The notes under the pieces are model-generated. The model was given only the letters and a program-made list of their open reading frames with translations, did no database searches and was not told where the DNA came from. 64,000 nucleotides of DNA from Datisca glomerata (Eukaryota > Streptophyta > Magnoliopsida > Cucurbitales > Datiscaceae), in assembly GCA_003255025.1 (NCBI GenBank), contig QANY01003877.1, forward strand, positions 1 to 64,000, given 5' to 3'. Below, in pieces: positions 52,764 to 64,000 of this stretch (position 1 is its first letter; each line of letters opens with the position of its first letter). Both the position numbers and the translations under genes were made by a program.

Positions 52764-55060
52764 GTCAAAAAGACCCAAGGGGACGTGTTTTGGCCCAAAC
52801 TAGATGTACTTGGCTAAAGTTGGATCTTCTTGCCATGTCATGTACTCGAACTGACTTTTGACCCCCAATACACGATTGAGATAAGATTTCAGAGTGTTGT
52901 GGTCGTTTTAGGTGTTTTTTATACGTTACGAGGTCCAAAAGACCCAAGGGGACATGTTTAGGCCAAAATTAGATGAACTGACATTTACCACCCAATACAT
53001 GATTGGGATAAGAATTTGGAGTGTTGTAGTCATTTTAGGCGCTTCTTATGCCATAAAGAGTCCAAAAGACCCAAGGGAACGTGCTAGGTCCAAACTAGAC
53101 GAACTTGGCTAAACTTGGATCTATTGGGCATGGCATGCATGTACTTTAATTGACTTTTGACACCCAATACACGTTTGGGTTAAGAATTTGTAGTGTTGTG
53201 AAATTTTTAGCTGCTTCTTATGCCATACAGAATCAAAAAGACCCAAGGGGACGTGTATAGGCCCAAACTAGATAAACTTAGCTAAACTTGGATCTTTTGG
53301 GCATGGCATGTACTTGAACTGACTTTTAACATCGAATACACATTTGGGATAATGTTTAGGGTGCTGTGATCATTTTAGGTGCTTCTAGTGTCGTACAAAG
53401 TAAAAAAGACCCAATGGAAAGTATCTAGGCCCAAACAAGACGAGCTTGGATCATTTGGGCATGACATGTACTCGAACTGACTTTTGACATGCAATACACA
53501 TTTGGGATAAGAATTTGGAGTGTTGTGGTTTTAGGCGCTTCTTGTTCCATACGAAATCAAAAAAATCCAATGGGTCGTCTCAAGGCCCAAACAAGATGAA
53601 CATGGCTAATTTTGGATCTTTTGAGCATGACATGTACTCGAACTTACTTTTGACACCCAATGCACGTTTGTGATAAGAATATGGAGTGATGTTGTCATTT
53701 TGGGAGCTTCTTGTGAGATATGGAGTAAAAAGGATCCAACGGAACATGTTTAGGCTCAAACTAGATGAAGTGGGATAAACTTTGATCTTTTGAGCGTGGC
53801 ATGTACTTGAACTGAGTTTTGACACCCAATAAACATTTGGGATAAGAATTTGGATTATTTTGGTCGTTCTAGGTGCTTCTTGTTCCATACGGAATTCAAA
53901 AGACCCAATGGGATGTGTTTAGGCCCAAACTAGATGAACATGGCTAAACTTGGATCTTTTCGGCATGGCATGTACTCAAACTGACTTTTGACACCCAATA
54001 CACGTTTGGGATAAGAATTTGGAGTGCTATGGTCCTTTTAGGTGCTTCTTGTGCCATGCAGAGTCCAAAATACCCAAGGGGACGTTTTTAAGCCAAAACT
54101 AGATGAACTTGGCTAAACTTGGATCTTTTGGGCATAAGATGTACTCAAACTGACTTTTGACACCCAATACACGTTTGGGATAAGAAATTTGGAGTGTTAA
54201 GGTCATGTTAGGTGCTTCTTGTGCTACACGGAGTCAGAAAGACCCAAGGGGATGTTTTTAGGCCCAAACTAGATGAACTTGGCTGAACTTGGATCTATTG
54301 GGTATGGCATGTACTTTAAATGACTTTTGATACCCAATAGACGATCGGGATAAGAATTTGGAGTATTGTAGTCATTTTAGGTGCGACTTGTGCCACACAT
54401 AGTCAAAAAGACCCAAGGGCACGTGTGTAGACCCAAACTAGATGTTCTTAGCTAAACTTGGATCTTTTGAGCATGACATGTATTCGAACTGAGTTTTGAC
54501 ATTGATTACACGTTAGGGATAAGAATTTGAAGTGTTGTGGTCATTTTAGGCACTTCTTGTGCCATACGAAGTTAAAAAGATCCAATGGGACGTGTCTAGT
54601 CCCAAACTAGATGAACATGGCTATTTTTGGATCTTTTGAGCATGGCAGTACTCGAACCGACTTTTGACGCCCAATCACGTGTGGATAAGAATTTGAAGTG
54701 TTGTTGTTTTAGGTGTTTCTTGCGCTATAAAGAGTCAAAAAGACCCAATGGAACGTGTTTAGGGCCAAACCTTATGCACTTGGCTAAACTTAGATCTTTT
54801 GGGCATGGCATGTACTCGAACTGACTTTTGACAAACACTACACATTTGGGATAAGAATCTGGAGTGTTGTGGTCATTTTAGGTGCTTCTTGTGCAATACG
54901 TTGTCAAAACGACCCAAGGGGACTTGTTGAGGCCCAAAGTAGATGAACTTGGCTAATCTTGGATCGTTTGTGCATGGCATGTACTTGAACCAATTTTTTG
55001 ACACCCAATACATGTTTGGGATAAGAATTTGGAGTGTAGTGGTTGTTCTAGGTGCTTTTT
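52764..55060 (+). repeat. 169-bp satellite, array 2a (about 13-14 monomers)
   Basis: Monomer landmarks GGATCTTTTGGGCATGGCAT, TACTCGAACTGACTTTTGAC, GGGATAAGAATTTGGAGTGT, TTTAGGTGCTTCTTGTGCCA and AAACTAGATGAACTTGGC recur. Positions of the GGATCT landmark (53614, 53783, 53952, 54121, 54291) give steps of 169-170 bp. Some units are shorter by partial deletion (53290 to 53448). Confidence 0.92.
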
Positions 55061-56068
55061 TGGTAAACAAATTGTATAAACCAAAAGATACTAGTACACA
55101 TGTACAAGGGGCATACCCCAAGAAATACAAAATTTGAGCCTAATCAAAGCCTTAAGATCTGCACGTAATTAAACTAGTAATCTGTAAAGTACTGAAATTA
55201 GATACCATGGCTTTACAAGACAGCCAAGGTTTACAAAATGCTTGGGTTAAGACCCCATCTATCCACTAAAAGTAGATTAGTATCATTAGTTCTGAAACAC
55301 TTCGAATCCCAAAGCCTTAATGAGTCAATTGTGATAGCTTCAATTAGGACCTTGAAATCTCTGATTTTGCCTTAAAAATCATTGCATTTCTTTCTCTCCA
55401 TATATAATAGATGAAGGGAGTAAAAGCTAGCTTAACTAGGACTCATCTGAGTGACTTCCCTTTTGGATTAGCTAGCATCCAAATAAGAAACTAACCCCAA
55501 TCCCTAACCTGACAGTGTAGATCACATTTGTTCATAATTGTGGCCCATACTCTTGTTGAATAGCTACAATTGACAAAAAGTTACTCATATGTCTCCTGGT
55601 AGATAACACAATACACACAATCGGCATAAAACCCTGGTGTTCTGTCACAGTGTGCAACCCTATCTCTAGTGGCAAGTTTGTTTCGCAAAGCCAACCAAAA
55701 GATAAAGTCGCACCTTGGGATTTGTTTAGAGAACCATATCACCTTTTCCCAGTTAACCGTTGGTCTTGTAGGGGACAATGCCTTATAGGTTAGACTTAGA
55801 GAGAAATCTCCATTCTAACTTGAACTCCATTTCCAAACCTCTTGTCTTTGAGCTTGGGGAGGAGGAATTAGAACAGTTCTAATCTCAAGAAGCTCAAAGG
55901 TGTTTTAAGTTGGCCAATGCCAATGATTGTCTTGAATGACAGCACTCACCATAGAGTCCATAGTCCAAGAAGTTCCTGACAATAGTCTTTGCCCAAATCT
56001 AGCCCAAAGAACACTTAGAGGATGCCAAATACCTGTAAGAAGCTTCACAGTAGTACCATCTAAATTAG
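55061..56068 (-). mobile_element. 5'-truncated LINE in satellite
   Basis: It starts with a LINE 3' end (antisense GGTAAACAAATTGTATAAAC, GGGGCATACCCC) and reaches the post-RT region (minus frame 56090-55905: TVKLLTGIWHPLSVLWARFG). It resembles the LINE at 12816-14406. About 35 bp of monomer sequence are missing at the junction and I see no duplication, so insertion with target deletion is likely. Confidence 0.8.
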
Positions 56069-56309
56069 CTAGGGACGTGTTTAAGCCCAAACTATATGAA
56101 CTTGGCTAAACTTGGATCTTTTGGGCATGGCATATACTCAAACTGACTTTTGACACACAATACAAGTTTGGGATAAGAATTTGGAGTGTTGTGGTCATTC
56201 TAGGTGCTTCTTGTGCCATACAGAGTCAAAAAGTGCAATGTTCTAGGTTTTTTGGTCCAAACTAGATGAATTTTGCTAAACTTGGATCTTTTGGTTATGC
56301 CATGTACTT
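56069..56309 (+). repeat. 169-bp satellite, about 1.4 monomers
   Basis: Satellite resumes at GGACGTGTTTAAGCCCAAAC and ends GCCATGTACTT where a LINE 3' end begins. Confidence 0.88.
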
Positions 56310-58462
56310 TTTTTCAGTAAGAAAAAAAATGTATTAACCCGAAAAATACAAACAAATATACAAGGGGCATACCCCAGGAAATACAAAGTTACAAAGCCAA
56401 AAAGAGATAAGCCTAGTTAGCTAAAGCCAAAATAAATCTAAACCCCAATAAATAAGCCAACTAAAACTCAACGCATTACAGAAACAAACCAAACTCCTCA
56501 ATATAAAGAAACATATTAACATACTCAGCCCCTAAGGAGGCTAAAAAATTAAAAGGTTGAGATCCCAAGCAGCTTGGTGAGACAGATTCAACTCTGAGGC
56601 AAGGACACCCCTAAGCAACCAAAGCCTATCCCTAATGGAGCCCAATATAACCTTGATCGAAACACCATCATCCATGATTTTTCATTGGAAGATTCTGAGG
56701 TTCCTCTCCCTCCAAATATGGTAGATAAAGGCTGTGAACAGAAGCTTCAGAATGGAGTTAACAAGGGACTTACCTTTGGGCTTAACTAGGAGCGAAGAGA
56801 TCCATTGACACTAGTTGGAGTGGGGGCTGCTCAAACCACATTTAGCTAGAAGAGTGTCCCAAATTGACCTTGTGATTTGCAGCCCACAAAAAGGTGCTCA
56901 ACTGACTCACACCCACCCACACAAAATACACACGAACGGCTGATAGATGTAGGAACGGACCAATGTTCCATTCTATCCTTAGTCAGTAAATTGCCTTTAA
57001 GAGCCACCCAAGAGAGTAAGCTAAACCTAGGCACATGGCGATTGAAGAGGGCCAATTCGGTATCTTTCACTGCTCAAACCACATTTAATAGGTAAATTCC
57101 CTATCCGGAGCAAGGGCTTTATAGGTATCTTTAACAGAGAAAATCCCTTTCTTGCAGGGGTCCAAGCCCAAGAATCCCTCACTAGACCCTTGGGAGAGGG
57201 GAGAGGGGTATCGCTAATCTCCATAAGCTCAAAAGTGTTTGAAGAGGGCCAATTCCAGCAACCATTTTGAATCACCTTACTCACCCTAGAGTCAATATCC
57301 CACCTTTTACCTGAGAGAAGCCTTGGGCCAAATTTGGTAATGAGAACCCCTAAAAGGTGCCATTGATCAGTAAGAAGCCTCACAGAGTCTCCATTGCCAA
57401 TAGTAACTTTGCGAAAGGGAGAGAATTTATCCCTTAATTTCATAATCTTTCTCCAATCCCAAGAGCAAGCATAAGTAATAGGAGTAATAAAAATGGAGCT
57501 CTTTTTCACTAAGAAGGTGAAGCACCAATCCTTCCACAAGGAATAGCAATCATTTGAGATTAAGAACCAAAGGTGCCTTGCCACTGAAACTTCATTGGAC
57601 AGAATCAAGTCCTTTAAACCAAGACCCCCTGAGATTTAAGGAAGCAAAGATCCTCCCAAGCTACTTTAGCCCCAGATTGTTTGGCCTCATTAGCATTCCA
57701 AAGATAGTTCCTAAGGGCTGCTTGGACCAATTTAATAACCTTCTTGGGGATAATAAACAACCCACACCAGAATTGAAACATAGCTGCCAACACTAACTTT
57801 ATCAATTGAAGCCTCCCAGCAAAAGATAAATATTTTGTTTCCTAAGATCTGATTCTGGCCGTAATATTCTCAACCAAGGAGTCACAGTCAGTCTTTCCCA
57901 ACTTAGAAGTAATGAGGGGGACTCCCAGGTATCTTATAGGAAAAGAACCCACAGGCATAATCTCCAAAATATGTTGTTGGACAGTATCAGACACCCCTGA
58001 GAAGAAGATCTGGCTCTTAAAAAGATTAGGTTGAAGCCCAGATAAGGCTTCAAAGAGAAGGAGACCCTCCTTAATAATTTGGACTGGTTTCACATTTCCT
58101 TTGCAAAAAATGAAGAGATCATCCGCAAAGCAAAGATTAACTATATTGAGCTCTTTGCACCTCCAATGGAACTCAAAGTTAGGGTCTTGGGCAGCAAAAT
58201 GAATGATGCCAGAAAGAACCTCCATTACTAAAACAAATAAATAAGGAGAAATAGGGTCTCCTTGTCTGATCCCCTTGGTCCCTTTAAAGAACCCTTTCAG
58301 CTCACCATTGATATTGATAGAGAAAGACGGGGTAGAAATACACTCCATAACACACTTAGTAAAATTTTCTGGGAACCCCAAGCAATCAAGGATCCTGCCA
58401 ATAAGATGCCAATTCACAAAATCATAGGCCTTCTTCAAATCAATTTTTAGGGCACACCTTGA
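56310..58462 (-). mobile_element. 5'-truncated LINE in satellite, RT box intact
   Basis: A 2.15-kb minus-strand LINE. The RT part (minus, ~58450-57842) reads KKAYDFVNWHLIG, GIRQGDPISPYLFVLVMEVL, CFADDLFIFCKG and IRYLGVPLITSKLGKTD. Post-RT follows at 57805-57614, linker and zf-RVT at 57608-56846 (SWAWTPARKGFS; CVFCVGGCESVEHLFVGC), then a 3' UTR ending in a short A tail at ~56310. CATGTACTT flanks both ends (left at 56302-56310, right at ~58465-58475), a likely target-site duplication. It is truncated before the RT N-terminus, so inactive despite FADD. Confidence 0.85.
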
Positions 58463-60086
58463 GTTATAACATGTACTTGAACTGATTTTTGACACCCAAT
58501 ACACATATGGGATATGAATTTGGAGCTTTGTTGTCATTTTAGGTGCTTGTTGTGCCATACAGAGTCAAAAAGGCACAAGGGGACATGTATAGGCCCAAAC
58601 TAGATGAACTTGGTTAATCTTGAATCTTTTGGGCATGCCATGTACTCGAACTGACTTTTGATACTCAATACACGTTTGGGATAGGAATTTGGAGTGTGGT
58701 GGTCATTTCAGATGCTTCTTTTTCCATACGAAGTGGAAAAGACCCAAGGGGATGAGTTTTGGCCCAAACTAGAGGCACTTGGCTGAACTTGGATCTTTTG
58801 GGCATGTGAAGTACTCGAACAGACTTTTAACCCCAATACACATTTGAGATAAGAATTTAGAGTGTTTTTGTCATTCTAGGAGTTTCTTGTGCCATACGGA
58901 TCCCAAAAGGCCCAAGGGTACGTGTTTAGGCCAAAACTAGATGAACTTGGCTAAACTGTTGATCTTTTTCGTATGACATGTACTCAAACTGACTTTTGGC
59001 ACAACATACACGTTTGGGACAAGAAATAGGAGTGTTGTTGTAATTTTAGGTGCTTCTTGTGCCATACGAAGTCAAAAAGACCCAATGGGTCGTGTTTAGG
59101 CCAAAACTAGACGAACTTGGCTAAACTTGGATCTTTTGGGCTTGGCGTGTACTCGAACTGAGTTTTGACACCTATTACACGTTTGGGATAAGAATTTGTA
59201 GTGTTGTCATCGTTCTACATGTTCTTGTGTCATTTGTAGTTGAAAAGACCCAGGGGGACGAGTTTAAGCCCAATCTATATGAACTTGGCTAAACTTGGAT
59301 ATTTTGGGCATGCCGTGTACTCGAACATACTTTTGACACACAATACAAGTTTTGAATAAGAAAGTGTTGTGGTTGTTCTAGGTGCTTCTAGTGCCATACA
59401 GATTCAAAAAGATCCAACATGACGTGTTTTGGTCCAAACTAAATGAATTTGGCTAAAATTGGATCTTTTGGTCCTGCCATGTACTTGAACTAACTTTTGA
59501 CACCCAATACATATTTGGGATATGAAATTGGAGTGGTGCGGTCATTTTCGGTGTTTTGGTGCCATACGGAGTCAAAAAGACACCAGGGGACGTGTATAAG
59601 CCCAAACTAGATGAACTTGGCTAAACTTAGATCTTTTGGGCATGGCATGTATCGAATTGACTTTTGACTCCGAATACACGTTTGTGATAATAATTTGGGG
59701 TGTTGTGTTCATTTTAGATGCTTCTAGTTCCGAAAAGGTCAAAAAGACCAAATGGGAAGTGTCTAGGCCCAACAAAGATGAACTTAGCTTAACTTGGATC
59801 TTTTGAGAATGACATGTACTCGAACTGAGTTTTGACACGCAATACATGTTTGTGATAATAATTTTGATTGTTGTGGTCGTTTTAGGCGCTTACTGTGGCA
59901 TACGGACGCAAAAAGATCAAATGGGACGTGTCTAAGCGCAAAGTAGATGAACTTGGCTAATTTTGGATCTTTTGAGCATGGCATGTACTCGAGCTGACTT
60001 TTGACACCCAATAGACATTTGGGACAAGTATTTGGAGTGTGGGTATCATTTTAGGAGTTTCTTGGGCCACACAGAGTCAAAAAGAC
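58354..60086 (+). repeat. Large duplicated block, copy 1
   Basis: About 1.73 kb (the 5' tip of the LINE plus ten monomers) is repeated at 60088-61823 with small differences (for example CATGTATCGAATTG against CATGCATCGAATTG). A single N separates the copies. Confidence 0.88.
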
Positions 60087-60087
60087 N

Positions 60088-61823
60088 ACTTAGTGAAATT
60101 TTCTGGGAACCTCAAGCAATCAAGGATCCTGCCGATAAGATGCCAATTCACAAAATCATAGGCCTTCTTCAAATCAATTTTTAGGGCACACCTTGAGTTA
60201 TAACATGTACTTGAACTGATTTTTGACACCCAATACACATATGTGATATGAATTTGGAGCGTTGTTGTCATTTTAGGTGCTTTTTGTGCCATACGGAGTC
60301 AAAAAGGCACAAGGGGACGTGTATAGGCCCAAACTAGATGAACTTGGCTAATCTTGAATCTTTTGGGCCTGCCATGTACTCGAACTGACTTTTGATACCC
60401 AATACACGTTTGGGATAGGAATTTGGAGTGTGGTGGTCATTTAAGATGCTTCTTTTTCCATACGAAGTGGAAAAGACCCAAGGGGATGAGTTTTGGCCCA
60501 AACTAGAGGCACTTGGCTGAACTTAGATCATTTGGGCATGTCAAGTACTCGAACAGACTTTTAAACCCAATACACATTTGAGATAAGAATTTGGAGTGTT
60601 TTTGTCATTCTAGGAGTTTCTTGTGCCATACGGATCCCAAAAGACCCAAGGGTACGTGTTTAGGCCCACACTAGATGAACTTGGCTAAACTGTTGATTTT
60701 TTCGTATGGCATGTACTCAAACTGACTTTTGACACAAAATACATGTTTGGGACAAGAAATTGGAGTGTTGATGTAATTTTAGGTGCTTCTTGTGCCATAT
60801 GGAGTCAAAAAGACCCAATGGGTCGTGTTTAGGCCAAAACTAGACCAACTTGGCTAAACTTGGATCTTTTGGGTTTGGCGTGTACTCGAACTGAGTTTTG
60901 ACACCTAATACACGTTTGGGACAAGAATTTGTAGTGTTGTCATTGTTCTAGGTGTTCTTGTGCCATTTGTAGTCGAAAAGACCCAGGGGACGAGTTTAAG
61001 CCCAATCTATATGAACTTGGCTAAACTTGGATATTTTGGGCATGCCATGTACTCGAACATACTTTTGACACAAAATCAAAGTTTTGAATAATTATTTGGA
61101 GTGTTGTGGTCGTTCTAGGTGCTTCTAGTGCCATACAGATTCAAAAAGATCCAACAGGACATGTTTTGGTCCAAACTAGATGAATTTGGCTAAAGTTGGA
61201 TCTTTTGGTCCTGCCATGTACTTGAATTGGCTTTTGACACCCAATACATATTAGGGATATGAAATTGGAGTGGTGTGGTCGTTTTCGGTGTTTTTGTGCC
61301 ATACGGAGTCAAAACGACACAAGGGGACGTGTATAAGCCCAAACTAGATGAACTTGGCTAAACTTGGATCTTTTGGGCATGGCATGCATCGAATTGACTT
61401 TTGACTCCAAATACACGTTTGTGATAATAATTTGGGGTGTTGTGTTCATTTTAGATGCTTCTAGTTCCGAAGAAGTAAAAAAGACCAAATGGGAAGTGTC
61501 TAGGCCCAACAAAGACGAACTTAGCTTAACTTGGATCTTTTGAGAATGACATGTACTCGAACTGACCTTTGACACGCAATACATGTTTGCGATAAGAATT
61601 TTGATTGTTCTGGTCGTTTTAGGAGCTTACTGTGGCATACGGACGCAAAAAGATCAAATGGGACGTGTCTAAGCGCAAAGTAGATGAACTTGGCTAATTT
61701 TGGATCTTTTGAGCATGGCATGTACTCGAGCTGACTTTTGACACCCAATAGACATTTGGGACAAGTATTTGGAGTGTGGGTATCATTTTAGGAGTTTCTT
61801 GGGCCACACAGAGTCAAAAAGAC
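60088..61823 (+). repeat. Large duplicated block, copy 2 (with LINE tip 60088-60205)
   Basis: It starts directly after N with LINE RT sequence (minus: RCALKIDLKKAYDFVNWHLI) equivalent to 58354 onwards and follows copy 1 monomer by monomer. The LINE tip here has no 3' part, so it arose by duplication or misassembly, not by a new insertion. Confidence 0.88.
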
Positions 61824-61915
61824 CTTATGGGACGTGTCTTGGGCCAAGCTAGATGAACTTGGCTAAACTTGGATCTTTTAGGCGCCATGTATTCGAACTC
61901 ACTTTTGACACCCAA

Positions 61916-62299
61916 TACAAGTTTGGGATAAGAATTTGGACTGTTGTGGTCATTTTAAGCACTTCTGTGCGATAAGAGTCAAAAAGATCCAAGCGGACGT
62001 GTTTTTTCCCAAACTAGACGTACTCGGCTAAACATGGATCTTTTGGGCATGCCATATAGTCGAACTGACTTTTGACCACCAATACACGTTTGGGAAAAGA
62101 ATTCGGNTACAAGTTTGGGATAAGAATTTGGACTGTTGTGATCATTTTAAGCACTTCTGTGCGATAAGGAGTCAAAAAGATCCAAGCGGTCGTGTTTTTT
62201 CCCAAACTAGACGTACTCGGCTAAACATGGATCTTTTGGGCATGCCATATAGTCGAACTGACTTTTGACCACCAATACACGTTTGGGAAAAGAATTCGG
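61916..62299 (+). repeat. Duplicated ~191-bp satellite segment around N at 62107
   Basis: 61916-62106 and 62108-62299 are almost identical, sharing rare variants (ACTTCTGTGCGATAAG, GTGTTTTTTCCCAAACTAGA, ATGCCATATAGTCGAACTG) not seen in ordinary monomers. A single N lies exactly between them. Confidence 0.88.
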
Positions 62300-63899
62300 T
62301 GTGTTTTTGTCGTTCTAGGTGCTTCTGGTGCCATACAGAGTCCAAAAGAACCAAGGGGACGTGTTGACGCCTAAACTAGAAGAACTTGGCTAAACTTGGA
62401 TAATTTGGGCATGGCATGTACTTGAACTTACTTTTGACATGCAATACACATTTGGGATAAGGATCGGGAGTGTTGTGGTTATTTTAGGTGCTTCTTGTGT
62501 CATTCGCAGTAAAAAAGACCCAAAGGTACGTGTTTAGGCCCAAACGAGATGAGCTTGGCTAAACTTGGATCTTTTGGGCATGCATGTACTCGAACTGACT
62601 TTTGACACCCAATACATGTCTTGGGATAAGAATTTTGAGTGTTGGTGTCATTTTAAGTGCTTCTGGGTATATGGAGTCAAGAAGACTGAAGGGGTTGTGT
62701 TTTTTCCCAAACTGGACGTACCTGGCTAAACTTGGATCTTTTGGGCATGCCATATACTCAAACTGACTTTTGACCCCCAATACACGTTTGGGATAAGGAT
62801 TTAGAGTGTTTTTATCGTTCTAGTTGCTTCTTGTGCCATACGGAGTCCAAAAGACCAATGGGATGTGTTTAGGCCACAACTACAAGAACTTGGCTAAACT
62901 TGGATCTTTTGGGCACGGCATGTACTCGAACTTACTTTTGACACCCAATACACATTTGAGATAATAATTTGGAGTGTTGTGATTGTTTTAGGCATTTCTT
63001 TGCCATACAGAGTCAAAACGATCCAAGGGGACGTGTTTAGGCCCAAACTATGTGAACTTGGCTAAACTTGGAACTTCTGACATTGACATAGACTCGAACT
63101 AAATTTTGACATCCAACACACCTTTGGGACGAGAATTTGGAGTTTTGGTGTCATTATAGGTGCTTTTTTTCCATACAGAGTCAAAAAGACCCTATGGAAC
63201 ATGTTTAGGCCAAAACTAGATGAACATGGCTAAACTTGGATGTTTTGGGCATGGCATGTATTCAAACTAACTTATGACACAAAATAGACGTTTGGGTTAA
63301 TAATATGGAGTGTGGTAGTCGTTTTAGGTGCTTCTTTCTGCAATATGGAGTCAAAACGACCCAAGGGGACGTTGACTTTCGGGCATGGCATGTACTCGAA
63401 TTGAATTTTGACACGCAATACACATTTGAGATAAGAATTTGCGGTGTTGTGGTTATTTTAGGCGCTTCCTGTGTCATACGCAGTAAAAAAGACCCAAGGG
63501 GACGTGTTTAGGCTCAACCTAGATGAACTTGGCTAACCTTGAATATTTTGGGCATGGCATGTACTCAAACTGACTTTTAACACCCATTACCCATTTCATA
63601 TAAGAATTTGGAGTGTTGTGATTGTTTTAGGTGCTTCTACTGTCAGGAAGTCAGAAAAAGCCAATGGGATGTGTCTAGGCCTAAACTAGATGAACTTGGT
63701 CAAACTTGGATGTTTTGGGAATGACATGTACTCAAACTGATTTTTGATACCCAATATACGATTGGGATAATAATTTTGAGTGTGCTGGTCATTGAAAATG
63801 ATTCTTGTTCCATACGAAGTCAAATAGACCCAAGGTGATGAATTTTGGCCCAAACTAGAGGCACTTGGCTGCACTTGGATTTTTTGGGCATGTCAAGTA

Positions 63900-64000
63900 C
63901 TCTAGAGAGAGAAGCTCTCCCTTCTCTCTAGAAACCAGGTGAGGGTTTTTTTATTGCTCCAACTCAGGGAGGAGTTGAGTTTAGTTTCTAAAATGGTGAA
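63900..64000 (+). mobile_element. LINE subfamily B 5' UTR and ORF1 start
   Basis: AGAGAGAGAAGCTCTCCCTT and CTCTAGAAACCAGGTGAGG match the leader at 38361-38449, and ATGGTGAA at 63993-64000 begins ORF1 (MV...). The element continues outside the window. It directly abuts satellite, so it may be a full-length insertion into the array. Confidence 0.8.

Larger units (their letters stand above)
58463..63895 (+). repeat. 169-bp satellite, array 2b (about 31-32 monomers)
   Basis: The array runs continuously from the LINE edge to the LINE 5' UTR at 63900, apart from single N at 60087 and 62107 and one LINE scrap at 60088-60205. By eye monomers differ by some 10-20%. The exceptions are the pairs in the two duplicated blocks (58354/60088 and 61916/62108), which are far more alike. 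Confidence 0.92.

Noticed and set aside
59572..63874. Many 60-90 codon frames with recurring words such as SQFEYM and FIYFGP
   Set aside because: They are antisense translations of the 169-bp satellite. The monomer is not a multiple of three, so frames cannot persist, and the words recur only because the monomers do.

Overview
The window looks like a repeat-dense, gene-poor stretch of an angiosperm nuclear genome (probably a eudicot; the species cannot be named from sequence alone). The evidence is plant-type L1 LINEs whose ORF1 has a DUF4283-like region and whose ORF2 ends in a zf-RVT domain, Ty3/gypsy and Ty1/copia elements primed from initiator tRNA-Met (TGGTATCAGAGC sites), a nuclear copy of plastid DNA carrying rpoB and trnC-GCA, a caulimovirid-like endogenous pararetrovirus fragment, and a satellite with a monomer of about 169 bp. 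I found no convincing host protein-coding gene. Almost every open frame belongs to a mobile element or is a shadow of one.

Layout. 1-3.1 kb: broken LINE pieces on + (RT, endonuclease, then 5' UTR plus ORF1). 3.1-11.7 kb: Ty3/gypsy pieces in both orientations (minus to 7.76 kb, then plus), with a LINE scrap at 6.4-6.9 kb. 11.9-16.5 kb: satellite in one orientation, hit by a 5'-truncated LINE whose 3' tail has been co-amplified with the satellite. 16.5-18.7 kb: copia LTR, PBS and leader. 18.7-32.1 kb: LINE copies in both orientations, two of them split by the same ~0.8 kb gypsy LTR, with a gypsy gag-protease block at 29.3-31.1 kb. 32.2-36.3 kb: AT-rich DNA, copia gag and a second copy of the copia LTR split by a 1,074-bp hAT-like element. 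36.5-39.6 kb: two LINEs head to head. 39.8-43.5 kb: plastid insert. 43.6-45.5 kb: gypsy. 45.5-50.8 kb: satellite, LINE tail, pararetrovirus, satellite, gypsy 5' LTR. 50.8-52.8 kb: a third LINE split by the gypsy LTR. 52.8-63.9 kb: satellite in the opposite orientation to the first array, with two more truncated LINEs. 63.9-64.0 kb: the 5' end of another LINE.

How the pieces relate. The satellite acts as a landing platform for LINEs and gypsy elements, and some landed pieces were then amplified with it. Both gypsy families carry the C-terminal tail of the pol frame inside the LTR, which recalls centromeric chromoviruses. Together with a ~169-bp satellite this suggests, but does not prove, a centromeric or pericentromeric origin. 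The LINEs show ORF1 stop codons overlapping ORF2 start codons in two subfamilies. Several assembly joins (N at 25987-26041, 60087 and 62107) sit exactly between near-identical sequences and probably mark unmerged contig overlaps.

I see no new defence, metabolic or regulatory system. The most interesting signals are the LTR-encoded pol tail, the LINE-tail/satellite composite repeat, the thrice-repeated LINE-plus-LTR composite, and the hAT insertion with its empty site preserved in the same window.
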